Below are positions 22,508-33,748 of a DNA stretch of 64,000 nucleotides, in pieces (the stretch's first letter is position 1; the number at the start of each line of letters is the position of its first letter). This DNA comes from Polytrichum commune (taxonomy: Eukaryota > Streptophyta > Polytrichopsida > Polytrichales > Polytrichaceae). Under the pieces are notes generated by a model. The model worked only from the letters and a program-made list of their open reading frames with translations. It was not told the origin of the DNA and searched no databases. A program made the translations under genes and the position numbers. The DNA lies in NCBI GenBank assembly GCA_950295325.1, contig OX485804.1, forward strand, positions 11,098,001 to 11,162,000, read 5' to 3'.

Positions 22508-23277
22508 ATGACTTGGAATGCCTCCTCGCTAAATACTACAATGCCAGGTCTACAAGACCTAGTTACACATTCCCAAATACCCCCATCAATTATCACCATA
22601 CAAGAAACTAAACTCTCTGCCACCAAATCCACAAAACACATAAAAAATCTATTTCCTCACTATAAACTCTTCTTCAACAACACACACAACATCGCACGGG
22701 TTACACGCCAACGAATGACATATAGAGGCCATAGAGGAGGTTTACTAACACTTATTCACAACAAACATGCATTCCCATGTAACTTGGCTAAACTACCTAC
22801 CCCGCAGATATATCACCATTCCTCCAAATAATCTGAATCGCAAACCAACCACTTCAACCATGGCTTCTAATAAACATGTATATACCCTCACACGAAGAGG
22901 ATTCACCCCTCATACCCATTATCCAAAACACCATATCCAATCAAATAAATGCGCACCTTGGCCATACATATATACTATGCGGGGACTTTAACTGGGGTGT
23001 AGCCCTAATTGGAAGACAAAACGACTTACAAACCACACCACCACAACATGAAGATTATCACTGGAGAACATTCACGGATAACCTAGACCTAACATATATT
23101 ACAACTAATACAATCTTCTCAAGACAAGGAAGACACAACTATACACATAATAATTTGATAAACAGTTTATTCATTAAAACCCCAACAACAATCAATACAC
23201 CCCAACCACACATCAAGATATCCATCTTAACTCAAATCATCTACCTATACAACTTCACATATCACCCAACACACTAA
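22508..23277 (+). pseudogene. LINE apurinic-type endonuclease, frameshifted
   Basis: The first part (22508-22831) has TWNASSL and ITIQETKL, the Asn and Glu positions of the APE/EEP fold, and RGGLLTLIH. After a frame change the second part (22876-23277) has ILCGDFNWG, matching the conserved GDFN active-site motif, and RQGRHNYTHNNLINSLFI where relatives have the S-x-I-D motif. At least one frameshift lies between 22790 and 22900. The Asp of the last motif appears lost, so the enzyme is dead. Confidence 0.75.
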
Positions 23278-24160
23278 TGGCCAAAATAACATCGCATATG
23301 CCCAAACCAACCCCTAGAATAATGAACCCCATACCTAAGAAGAACCTCAAAAACTTCCACACGCAATTCTTTGAAACCAACTCAAACCAAATAACCGAAC
23401 TTATACAACTCCTTGAGCACAATGATCACCTGACAGAAGACCAATGGCACACAACCTGTACCTCATTAGACACCCTCATATCCAACATCTCCACCCTAGT
23501 TTTAGAAACATGTAGCGCCCCACTTATTCCAACCTTACCAGATAGAATTGCGAACCAAGGGGGCTACCTACCCAAGAAACTCCAAAAGAAATGGAAAACC
23601 ACCTCTCGACCTACCATCTTATCCGAAAAACAATATACACCATAAAAAATAACCAAAACTGGAGAAACCACCCCATTAACACTCAAGAAATTTGCAACCA
23701 TACCCATAGTATTATTCATGCACCACCCGACCCATCCCTCCCATATGATACATAGATAGAGGACTTAGCTAAAAAAAACTAAAGAAGCTAAGAACAAAGC
23801 TAGAAAAATCACAACAGAATACTCTCTAAAACAAATAAAAAAAGTTGTATCAAAATACCAACAACTTTATGACAAGAACCCAAAAAAAAAACCAGGAATT
23901 TTTTTAAAAACAATGACACCCCTCCACTTGATTGCCTCATAGACACGTCTAACAAGATCCTTACAAATCTTGAGGAAATAGCACACGAAATCTACGCTCA
24001 ACAATCAATCAGCAACAGGCCAACATTCCCAACATGCCACTACCCACCTGATCACCCATAACGTTGCACATGTGGAGTTAGACAATACCCATGGCATGAC
24101 ATAGATGGATATACCATCGAAAAAAATGGCGAACCACTAACCCCACTTCATACATACCTA
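23277..24160 (+). pseudogene. LINE linker between endonuclease and reverse transcriptase
   Basis: Open for 122 codons to 23645, then broken into three frames. It contains a Lys/Gln-rich segment (KKLQKKWKTTSR) and later runs of lysine codons. No named domain; it occupies the usual endonuclease-RT connector. Confidence 0.5.
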
Positions 24161-24179
24161 AACTAAGAAACACACGACA

Positions 24180-25261
24180 TATGCCTCAAACAGCTTGCCA
24201 ACGAAAAAATTCCCGGGCGAGATCAAATCCCTAACGCCATACTAGAAAATATACCACCAAGATTCTACACTCCTTTTATTGTTCTTTACTCATTGTTACA
24301 AACAAAAACAAATCCCTAAATCTTGGAAAACAAGTCTTACTACATTCCTATACAAAAAAGGTAACCCATATCACCTGACCAACCACAAACCAATAGCACT
24401 TGCCAAAACAATATACAAATTGTTCACTAGTACACTCACAAGCATCCTCTCGGCATATGGGGAAATACACCAAATCCTACGTGACAGCCAAGAAGGTTTC
24501 AAAACTGAGATATGCATGTCACGACAACTACAAACCCTCATCTCGGCACTAGAAGACGCTAGACTCACAAACCAAGATATTTACATACTATATATAAAAA
24601 TGCCTTCGGCTCAATTGACCATGACAGACTCCTTCATATCATGAAAGACCTTCAATATCCGCAAGATGCTATAGTTCTAGTGGGCAATGTTTACTCACAA
24701 TCCACCACCATACTCGAAAACAAATACTTTGGTAAAACACAACCAATCCCCATACAAAGAGGAACCATCCAAGGAGACACACTGAGCCCCTACCTCTTTC
24801 TTATTTTTCTCGAACCGCTCCTTAGATGGCTCCAACAAGGAAACAATGAATACTCCTTTAAAACCTCCAATACAAAAATAAGCTCAGCAGCTTATGCCGA
24901 TGACCTAGCAATTTTGGCCAACAAACTAACATCTCTCTAATCTCAATTGAATAAACTTGATCAGCATTGTGCATGGGCATAAATGGACTTGGGCATATCA
25001 AAATATGCAATCACCGGTTGTCCCAACAAATCCACTAACCTTCAAAATAAAACTATAAGAAGCAAACATTAACTTCAAAAACCAATCAATACCCACACTT
25101 AGCCAACATGAGCTGTATGTCTACCTTGGAATAAGCATAGTCCCATAATTACAATGGAAAACGCAAACACACATAACAACGACCAAATTAATTAAACAAT
25201 GTAAACTATTAATCACATGCCCAACCACCATGAAGCAAAAAATGCATATGGCAGACACAGT
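24180..25261 (+). pseudogene. LINE reverse transcriptase, N-terminal two thirds
   Basis: Motifs in order: IPGRDQIPNAIL (RT0/1), TTFLYKKGNPYHLTNHKPIAL (K-x-G...N-x-R/K-P-I), DSQEGFKTEICMSRQL, a damaged motif A (after LYI the catalytic Asp is missing; a second frame carries NAFGSIDHDRLL), RGTIQGDTLSPYLFLIFLEP (motif B) and AAYADDLAIL (motif C, catalytic YADD) near 24892-24921. The thumb begins TMKQKMHMADTV and is interrupted at 25261 by the LTR. At least two frameshifts and several stops are present. Confidence 0.9.
25257..25261 (+). other. Target duplication ACAGT, left
   Basis: Matches 27392-27396. Removing one copy plus the LTR restores an uninterrupted LINE thumb reading (ADTV followed by IQAGIAYSFY). 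Confidence 0.85.
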
Positions 25262-27391
25262 TGTAGTTAGTTTTTGCTCTCACTTAAATAACCCAAAACA
25301 CCAGGGTACAGACTCTCAAGGAAGGCTTAACTAGTGTCTATTATAGGCATTTGTCACTTCATAGTTCATTAATTAGACCAAAGGGTTTGCTATATTCACT
25401 CCAAAACATGACTGGTATGTCTTTCACTTTTTTTTTTTCTCTTGGTTTCCTCTCACTGTGTCTCGTTTAGTGGGGTATGTGTGTCAGTCTCAGTAGTAAC
25501 CATCTCGTCATAAGATTTTGTATAACAATAGTCTTTCGAGAACAATAGTCTTTGAGTAACACAATTGTCTTTGATAACCATTGGCCAATGCATCTTCAAT
25601 TCAAAACAACTCCTTCATTATTTGGTCAATGTTAATTCCAATACAAAACAATTGTTCATTCCTTATCTCCGGATTTAATCATTACTCACAACTTATGCAA
25701 TTAACAAAGCTTAACAGTCAAGCTATAGTCTTGGTCGCCCTGCACAACTTGCAACAACAACAACCAGGGTAACACACAAGACAATAGTTGAAAGGATTAA
25801 ATCGCATTCCATACTCAAAGATCTCTCCTCGTGACTAATTATCAATTAAAACTTAATTAAGATTAGATTAACTTATGCCTAGGTCTCCTTTATAATCCAA
25901 AGTTAATGATATCTTACATCCCTCGATTTCTTCCCTAATCAATTGATCAGAAGTGATTTCTCATCACTTCAATTGATTGAGAATCTCTCCTTAAACTCAC
26001 TCCTCAAATAATAATTCTATCAGCCTAAATCTCAGGTTCAACTATGATCTCTTTTCGGCTGCACTATCATCACATCACTCCTCTCTGTCTCGCCTCAGGT
26101 TAACAATAATCATTTTTCCTTATGGACTGGCCTTTGGCCTTACACCTTTCCTCTCAATGCCTATCTCAGGCTTAACTATAGCCAATAGTTTAACTCTCGG
26201 CCTGACACATGGTCTTCCTCCTCCTTTTCCCAGGGTTTGCCTCTCTCAGGCCTTATCTCTTCAACCTTTCTCTCTTGTCACTCTTAATTCACCCTCTCAC
26301 AGGGAGACAATAGTTTTTCCTCACTTCCTTTCCTTAATTACTTCCACCTTCTTCGGCCAAGGATTTTGCATATGCGCCAACGTCAATGGGATCCTCTGCC
26401 CATAGTTCCACTTAATCCCTCATCCTTGAGGTTCTGACCACTCAATGACTGCCTCTCATACTAGATATGCTTCTCACTCAGACTATAGTTCGCTTGTATC
26501 ACAATATTCATCATTTCGGTAGGCAATAGTGACACAATATTCCACTTCGACTGATAATAGTTTTCGCTCTTGATTTCTACATTGCCTTCTTCATTCCCCT
26601 CAGATTACTCAATTATCACTCACTTCCTTACTGATCTCTGTCTCTCGTCCATGATCTCTATCCCTCTCTGAGATAATTCAACCATCCCTCTGGTTTAGTT
26701 CGCACTCATCATTTCTCAACAACTCGCTCTCATTGCTCTGATTCTCTCGAGTTCTCTCACAATTACGATCTTTGCATATTGCAGTCACAACAACAGGCAA
26801 TTGTGTTTCACGTCATTTTCATCAGTTATGTCTCACACTCTATTTTCTTCGCTCACATTCAAATTCATATTCACTCTCGCTCGTTATGCACATCCTTACT
26901 CGCAATCTCTCTCTCCAGAGAAGGCGACTTCAACAATAATCAACAATGTCACATCTCGTATTACTCACTCAATCAGAAGATAGTTTCACTGAATCATAGT
27001 TCTCCAATCAACTTTCATTCTTGAATAACAATATACTATCACAAATAGGGTAACCCGCAATCACTGCGGTGTTTACTCAAAAAAGGAAAATAGTTCAACA
27101 ATTATCCTCGCCCGCTCTCGGTGCTAAGGGAGGTCAGCTCATAGTTTTCTCTTTTCGCTCAACAATAATCAAAGACTGCTTGCTCTGTCCTTCTACGCCT
27201 CCCCTCTTACAGGGCGAGGGAGACGATAGTTTTTCTAACTACATGCTAGGGCCTCCTATGGCCGTAAGACTATAGTTATAACTACCTACTGAGCCTATAG
27301 TTCAACTATTTTCGTTCACCTGGATGAGTTCCATCCCAGCTTCTATCCTAAGCCTATAGTTGAACAATTCGGCCAAAATTTTTGGCTTACA
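25262..27391. mobile_element. Solo LTR, 2130 bp, inserted in the LINE
   Basis: Starts TGTAGTTAG, ends GGCTTACA (the TG...CA ends of an LTR) and has the 5-bp duplication ACAGT on both sides. No gag/pol and no second terminal repeat are found, so it is most likely a solo LTR left after LTR-LTR recombination. It is pyrimidine-rich with no long ORF. Around twenty ATAGT(T/C) motifs are scattered along it. The superfamily cannot be told from an LTR alone; this length would be large for Copia. Confidence 0.8.
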
Positions 27392-27396
27392 ACAGT

Positions 27397-28470
27397 AATA
27401 CAAGCAGGAATTGCATATAGCTTTTACGTTGTCCCATATTCACTCCCAGCCATAAAAAAAAACTTGATAGAAAAGTAACCGCCCTACACAAAGCTATATG
27501 CAGCCTACCGAAATGTATGTTGAATGTTGTTACACAACTACCGTACGACATGTTCGGCACATAAGCATTCTCACTTTAAAATGCATACATCGCATGCATA
27601 GGAGAACAACTAATTAACGCCCTCAATGACAAAGGTAGACTAGGAAAGATATACAATAGACTAGTAAAACACATACTTGCAAAACATGGAGGGGCCCAAA
27701 ATTTGACACGCATATCACACCACGACTGAATAAGATCCCCAATCACAAGAACCCTAATCCTACTTAAAGCAAGTAGTGAAACTCACCTTAGAAGCACAAT
27801 GGACAAATTCCCCCTCCTCCCCGCACCATTGGAAACACAATGGATGCGGCAAGCAAGAAATATACCTACAATAACCCCAACACTATCCTTAAAATACCTA
27901 CACAAACTAATATTACATAACATAACTGAAATCAAACACATAACACATCCGAACGGTACACACCTAATGACGAATGATGAATTTAAACACTACTACAGCT
28001 CACCTACTAAAATAGAAAACTTGCACTAAACCAAGCTAGAACATTATTTTGTAAAACCCCTGTCACAACCAATGTCCAAATATGTGCTTAACACATACTA
28101 CACTAAACACCCTAAAAATGAATACCACATACAAAATCACAGCATACACATCGCGTGAGCACAATACACACCCACCACCCCCACACATCTTGAAGGACCC
28201 CACAAACTTCCCAATACACATCATACTTAACAACCGCCCAAGTACATATGAAAATAAATACAAAATCACAAAAAAATCACAACCTACTTATGCCAATGGT
28301 CTTTCCCAGATGAAGTAACTTATAATAAATGGCTACCCCAAAGAGACTTATTTCCTTGGAATAACCATAACACCACAAACCATAACATCCTACTATTAAC
28401 ACAATACTACACAAGGAAACGACACCAAAATTTCATAGTCATAATACAATCAAACTTCAATCAAGAACAA
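27397..28470 (+). pseudogene. LINE RT thumb and following segment
   Basis: Resumes the interrupted LINE at IQAGIAYSFYVVPYSLPAI and continues with an in-frame piece at 27799-28029 (LLPAPLETQWMRQARNIPT). Several stops. It corresponds to the region after the palm, for which I have no named domain. Confidence 0.65.
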
Positions 28471-29480
28471 ATGAGAGACACCCGATATATACCCCCACCA
28501 CGAATCATACCCCTATGCTACATCCGCATCAACGAATGCAACCCAGAAAACGATATTGCCTACACACAAAACACTATTCAAACTCAGCACGGAGTATCCC
28601 ACATATATGATAACTTTGGCCGCCATGTGATCACCATTCCCGAACAAAGGCTAAAATGGCTATGGGACCAATACCAAGCAACCTTGGGAAAATCCCAACA
28701 TCTTGAGCCCCCCACCCAACCATTTGAAATAGAAGTTACATGGTAATATCAACGATATAAATATAGAACACCGAAAAAAATCCCCTAAAACTTGCACAAT
28801 ATCCGCTTCCAGAGGCCATCCTTGAACACCTCATAGACTCCTACCAAATCACTCACTCCTACTTCTCATCACCAATAACATGCCCCACCACACTTAAACA
28901 ATTCTACTCCCCATATCCCCGAGACAAATTTTTTGGATCAATAGGCACATCATTCCAGTATAAATGGCAAGGACGCGGATATGCCCACCCACACACAGAA
29001 AAAGAAGCCCAACAAGCCCTCCATTGGGCACGTTTTGCTTCCAAAAACAACCCAAACACAATCACAATCCTTGTAACACCAGACCAAAATTGGTATCACA
29101 ACCTCAACCCCTATGAGGGATTTTTTCTAGACTCACATGTTATCGCACACTTCAAAGCTGACACCATCACATACGAAGAACCAACAATCCCACCAGAGCT
29201 TAGAATTGAACCTAGAATAGAAAGCAACGCCATACACATTTTATGCAAATACCATAAAGGCACATCTATTGGATCAAACGAATACCCCCAACAAATGTAC
29301 AATATTGCTAACACCCTGCAAATACCCGCAATATTCACCCAAATCGCACCACCTACACCACAAGACACCCCAATAAACCGCAATACAAAATGGTCTAAAT
29401 TCACATACCCCCCTTATCCACCTACCACCCCAACCCCCAATATTTCATTAATCACCAACATCGACAGATGCCTACCCCTC
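28471..29480 (+). pseudogene. Unassigned LINE domain between RT and RNase H
   Basis: 28471-28746 is open (PPPRIIPLCYIRINECNP, then QRLKWLWDQYQ). After a short disrupted stretch a new frame is open for 268 codons (28767-29570) without needing an ATG. It contains DKFFGSIGTSFQYKWQGRGY, EAQQALHWARFA, TITILVTPDQNWYHNL and HVIAHFKADTITYEEPTIP. The alternating hydrophobic strands and an FGS...W.G...P pattern faintly recall Rossmann-like methyltransferase folds such as the N6-adenine or PCIF1 types, but this is only a suggestion. The length of open frame in a dead element shows it was coding and decayed late. Confidence 0.6.
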
Positions 29481-29489
29481 AAATACCCA

Positions 29490-29960
29490 CCACAATTCTG
29501 CTACTACACATATGGATCTTTCAAACCACCTAAAGAAACATCTCAAGGACATTGGAAGCGCGAAAAAGCATGATATGGTATATACAACTCTATAATGAAT
29601 CTAAAAATAGAAGTAAAATTACGAGGGCTACAAAACATACTACGAGCATAAATGATGGCCATACACCACACTCTCCGACTCCTGACCATCACATATCGTG
29701 ATGAACCAACCCATATCTTCACGGACTGCCTCAATGTCCTACACTTATTAAACACTCAAATCAAACACCTCACACTACATAATAGCCACCAAGACAAAAA
29801 TATCTTTGAATCCATGACCACAATGCTACAATCCCGCACACAAATCACCACACTCCATAAAGTCAAAGCCCATGCGTATAAACAATAATGAACAAGCAGA
29901 CACATTAGCCAAAATAGGATGTGAACTAGATCATAGAGACGCCGCAATGCCACATGAACA
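29490..29960 (+). pseudogene. LINE RNase H, inactive
   Basis: Begins FCYYTYGSFKPPKE where active enzymes have TDGS (Asp replaced by Tyr). Next is LQNILRA-stop-MMAIHHTL, where the catalytic Glu codon position is a TAA stop. Then HIFTDCLNVLHLLN (third acidic residue present) and KVKAHA...NNEQADTLAKIGC, split by a frameshift near 29880. Two of four active-site residues are gone. Confidence 0.8.
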
Positions 29961-30064
29961 TGCACACCCTACACCATACTTCCTCCAAAAAGACTGGTGG
30001 CATTCAATGCAAGAAACATCAGACAAAGGCCCTATAAGACACCTCGGAAAACACGTCCTCAAAT

Positions 30065-31225
30065 ATGACAAAAAAACATAATTTAGAAGTCATAGCTAAC
30101 CAAATACACCAACTACACAAATGGCTCGAAAACAAAGATATTGACAAAACATTATCAAACAATTTTTGGACAAACCCAAGTATCACGGATAAACAAAAAA
30201 CATGTCTAGTCAAATTCCGAACGGGAAAATACATGGGCCATGCCCGTAAGCAACTATTTTTTGGTAGAGAAGCCTACCCATAAAAAACGTGCCCCATCTG
30301 TAACTCATCATATGCAGATACATAGTTACACAAACTACTCAAATGCAAACAACAACACATTCATGCACTCATAACAAAACGACATAACAAAGTTGTATGG
30401 GAAATATGTAAATTAATTTTATCAAATAAAATATCTAGATACTACACACTCATGAATGTGGGAACGTACAACAAATGACCTCAAGAAAATGCCGTGCCAG
30501 CATGGCTATTACCATGCACATGTGGCACTCAGAGATGCCACTGCAACGCCATGTTTACACCATACATACTATGTGTCATAGGAAATCCATATAACCAACC
30601 CCCACCAGAAACCCCTACAACTAGCATCACAATACAATTCATAGAATTTATATACTACAATGACAAATTTACAGTAGAAACCCTCCATAAAAAAACCACA
30701 AAATACCAACCGCTCATCAATAACATTATCACAAGGGGTTGGAATGTACCCCACTCATGGTACTAGTTGTAGGTGCAAGAGCCACTACACTCATCCCATC
30801 AATGCAAAACCTAAAAACAATACTTAAACTCCCTCTCATAAAAATAAAAAACACATTCCAACAAATTAATATTATCGCCACACAATATGCACATTCAATA
30901 CTAGTCCATAAACGTAGCCTAGAGAACAAACAATCTCTCTCAGACCTTCAAGACCTAGCATAACCAAACAACCCATCTCACAGCTCGGTACACCCCAACA
31001 TATAAAGAATGCCACTTTACTAGATAAACCCCACTAAAAAAACTACCACATACTACCGGTTACCGGTTAACCGACAATCTGTTACTAATATAGTGTCTAC
31101 TCTCTGAAAAGGGTGAAGTAGTTCTACATCTTACACCATTGCCCTAGGGCGCGGCTAAGGATGTTCTACGAACAGACACTCTAGTCACTCCGGCCTCCTT
31201 CGGAGACTAGAGTTCTTCTTCTTCT
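30065..31225 (+). pseudogene. LINE C-terminus (zinc-finger-like) and 3' UTR
   Basis: KFRTGKYMGHARKQLFFG is followed by TCPICNSSYADT and H-x(2)-LLKC, the C-x2-C...H...C pattern typical of LINE C-termini. A last open piece (30494-30766) has CTCGTQRCHC. 3' of 31080 the sequence resembles the tail of the SINE at 12134-12486 and ends in TTCTTCTTCTTC. Confidence 0.65.
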
Positions 31226-31764
31226 TTATAGCCTGACACCACTTTTGTGTATGACACTTTAAGCATTAAGAGAACTTATGTGACTTTGTGTTATTTCTCA
31301 TAAACTCAGGGTTTGGGACTAAACCCATGGTTTCATTGTCCTTACACTACGAATGATTCTATTAGTGTCACTTCATTTCTTCAAAATTTGGATTTGGACC
31401 CTTAGATTCAAGATCTTGCTCTTGACCAATAGGATCCTATTGAAGTTTTCGTTGGTCTTGGACCCTAGTGTTAACCTACCATGAGATTAAGAAGATGAAA
31501 TAACAAGCACCGATAGACATAGTAACACTTTTCAATAGGGTAGGAATTGATCTAAATTATTATTATTATTATTATTATGTGATTTCCAATTAGTCCCCTT
31601 CTCCTAGGAAATGAAACACATGATTTATATGAGATGAGTAGCAAATCATCTCATAGACATTTTCCGTATCATAGTAGCTCATATGAATGTCTTTTCCTTT
31701 GTCAAAGTGAGTTTTAACCTTCTTTTTTAATGATCACACGGGGGCCCCCGATTTGTCAACTAAT
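31226..31764. other. Intergenic DNA
   Basis: Holds an (ATT)n microsatellite at 31556-31578. No gene is recognised. Confidence 0.5.
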
Positions 31765-32028
31765 GGGCAAACTGGGAGACCATGGCACTCCGAATGCTCA
31801 CCATTATCGATGTATTCTATTTTATCATATGTGAGGACCCACATAAACATAAATTCATTGAAATAGCATTTGGTTGAGGGCCCGGTCACATATGGCTTCA
31901 CACTACACTTGAGGATCCGTGACCACACTACATGATTTTGGAAGTGTCGTGGGACGGCCTTTGGACACTTCCTTTTGGGCTCTCATAATTTCATGGTCAC
32001 AGCTCTTGGCTCGTTTGTGAAGTGGCCC
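31765..32028. mobile_element. MITE family A, partial copy
   Basis: Runs from the family's internal AGACCATGGCACTCCGAATG to the right end TTTGTGAAGTGGCCC, followed by TAA (32029-32031). The left end is missing. Confidence 0.75.
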
Positions 32029-32039
32029 TAAGATCTCTC

Positions 32040-32314
32040 ATTCGTTGAAAAGGTTGCTACTATCCAAGTTCACTTCACACTAGAAGGTGGACGCCTAAGG
32101 ACTCAAAGAAATTATCATAGATGAAAAATTTACATGGATTCGTACATGGCAAACTATAAATAATGTTTCATGATCTCCTCGAATTTTCGTCACACCTACT
32201 TGTTGGTCTAATGCAAATTTTAGCAGACCATGTTAATTGTATGGCCTTTGGGTGAGAATCAAGAACCCTCACAATTACATGGTCATGGCCCTTGACTTGT
32301 GTGTGAAGTGGCCC
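32040..32314. mobile_element. MITE family A, second partial copy
   Basis: Ends TTGTGTGTGAAGTGGCCC|TAA at 32297-32317, and carries diverged internal blocks (TTTACATGGATTCGTACATGGC). It lies directly downstream of another family-A end; both are followed by TAAGAT, suggesting nested or tandem insertion. Confidence 0.65.
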
Positions 32315-32454
32315 TAAGATAACCTGGATATTAGATAGATCATGGTTCCTCTTAACAACATTTTGTGCCAAAGAGGAAGAGAAGCATGTTTCCGAAGTTT
32401 GAAATCTCACATGGCAAGCCACCACTGCACAATGTCCAACTTCTCTCACCATGA

Positions 32455-32690
32455 CAATATTTGCTCAGTTATTCATAAGAAATGCCATCCAAAAAAGTAC
32501 CATAGTGACATTACATAACATGTCATATTTAGTGTAGTTTGGACGTCATAGAAAATTAACAACTTTACTTGGTAAAAATAAAAAAATAGTAATAAAAATT
32601 ACAGCATTGTGTAAATGCAAACATTATGTGACACTTAGTATCATATTTAGTGTACCTAACACTATGCATGAGTTTCTCTATTGAACTATG
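32455..32690. repeat. MITE family L-like copy
   Basis: TAGTGACATTACATAACATG...ATGTGACACTTAGTATCAT and TTTAGTGTA motifs match the inverted elements at 40057-40285 and 57400-57620. Edges are approximate. Confidence 0.5.
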
Positions 32691-32698
32691 CCCCCTCC

Positions 32699-33214
32699 CC
32701 ACCTGACTTTGGCTTAGCCTAAAAGTTGGTTCTAAAAACACAGCCTTCACACCATCAATGTTATTTAGTGCCGAGCCTAGTTGGCAAATGATGTGGCATG
32801 GTTTAAGAGTGGAGGTTTTGAGCCTCAAGCACCGACCCTCCCATCGGTACCTAGACTTAAGGCAAGAATATAGGACCTTTAAAAGTGTCCTTTCCCACCC
32901 TTGTGATTGGTTGCTTTTTAGTCTTAGCTATGAGCACAAGAGGAGCTTCACTAACAAAAACCGATGGTAAGATAGATGAGTGGTAAGGGATTTGGGGATG
33001 GGACAAAAACTATCCAACTTTCATTGCTTGGTAGATAAAACCAAGAACACGTGTGAAAGCTACTTAACTAAAACCTACTCAAAAATCTTTGGAGCAAGTT
33101 CTTGTTCTTGTAGGTGCCTCAGGATAGCCGGATGCCTCCCCTTTAACCAAGGGAGTTTTACCCAGTTTTTAGGAAAAACTTTGGTTATTTGGTAAAGTTA
33201 GGCGGGAGGGGGCA
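32699..33214. mobile_element. DNA transposon family Q, uninterrupted copy (516 bp)
   Basis: Inverted ends TGCCCCCTCCCCACCTGAC / AGGCGGGAGGGGGCA, flanked by CTA and TTA. Its internal sequence matches 55249-56840 throughout. At about 33000 it keeps a single GGGACAAAAACTATCC, the pre-insertion state of the site occupied by a fold-back element in the other copy. Confidence 0.85.
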
Positions 33215-33538
33215 TTATACAACCTTCAGATAAGAAAACCTCGGATCATACTATGCATTGGAAGGATGTATGAGACATTTGAAATGGGAGAGAAACTACT
33301 ACTTTAATTGGATGTCTCTTGTGCCCAAAGCCAATGGAGATCTAATATGCCAACTTATTCTCTCCCCAAGAAAATTATGACACATGTATTATGGGTCCTT
33401 TACCTAGTAATGAGTTGTGTGAACATATGTGTGCAACTTAGAAATGCACTCTATTGATTGAATAGGTGCCAATTACACCCCCTTTTACGCTAGAGTTCAA
33501 ATCCAGAGCTCAAGCTTTCCATTTCGGGGAGTTCTATA

Positions 33539-33746
33539 CTCCCTCCATTCTAAAATGATTGTCTATGTTCTTAACTTAGGCGAGATTAAGGCCCGTTGAC
33601 CATTGACCAAGTAGTTGTAAGTATGACTCTTAAAATTAAAAAAACAACAACTACTCCGAAAGTTTGATACAAAAATATTTGACTTTGAACCTCAAATTTC
33701 TAGCGAGACAGAGAAATTGGACAATCATTTTGGGACGGAGAGGGAG
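33539..33746. mobile_element. Stowaway MITE, 208 bp
   Basis: Ends CTCCCTCCATTCTAAAATGA and TCATTTTGGGACGGAGAGGGAG, with TA on both sides (33537-33538 and 33747-33748). CTCCCTCC is the classic Stowaway terminus, a Tc1/mariner-type non-autonomous family of plants. Confidence 0.95.
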
Positions 33747-33748
33747 TA

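Larger units (their letters stand above)
21127..31225 (+). mobile_element. Degenerate LINE (non-LTR retrotransposon), split by an LTR insertion
   Basis: A once-autonomous element of about 8 kb without its insertion. In order: an N-terminal ORF fragment, a 2A-like motif, an apurinic-type endonuclease, reverse transcriptase with YADD, an unassigned domain, RNase H, a CxxC zinc-finger-like C-terminus and a 3' UTR ending TTCTTCTTCTTC. Stops and frameshifts break every domain. Plus-strand base use is strongly A- and C-rich (G-poor), unlike its surroundings. The clade is not assigned: endonuclease plus RNase H suggests the I/R1-like branch, but phylogeny would be needed. The 5' boundary and target duplication could not be found; the 3' end is placed at the TTC repeat. 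Confidence 0.85.

Noticed and set aside
25262-27391. A full LTR retrotransposon in the LINE
   Set aside because: No second LTR, primer-binding site or polymerase sequence was seen; a solo LTR explains the data.
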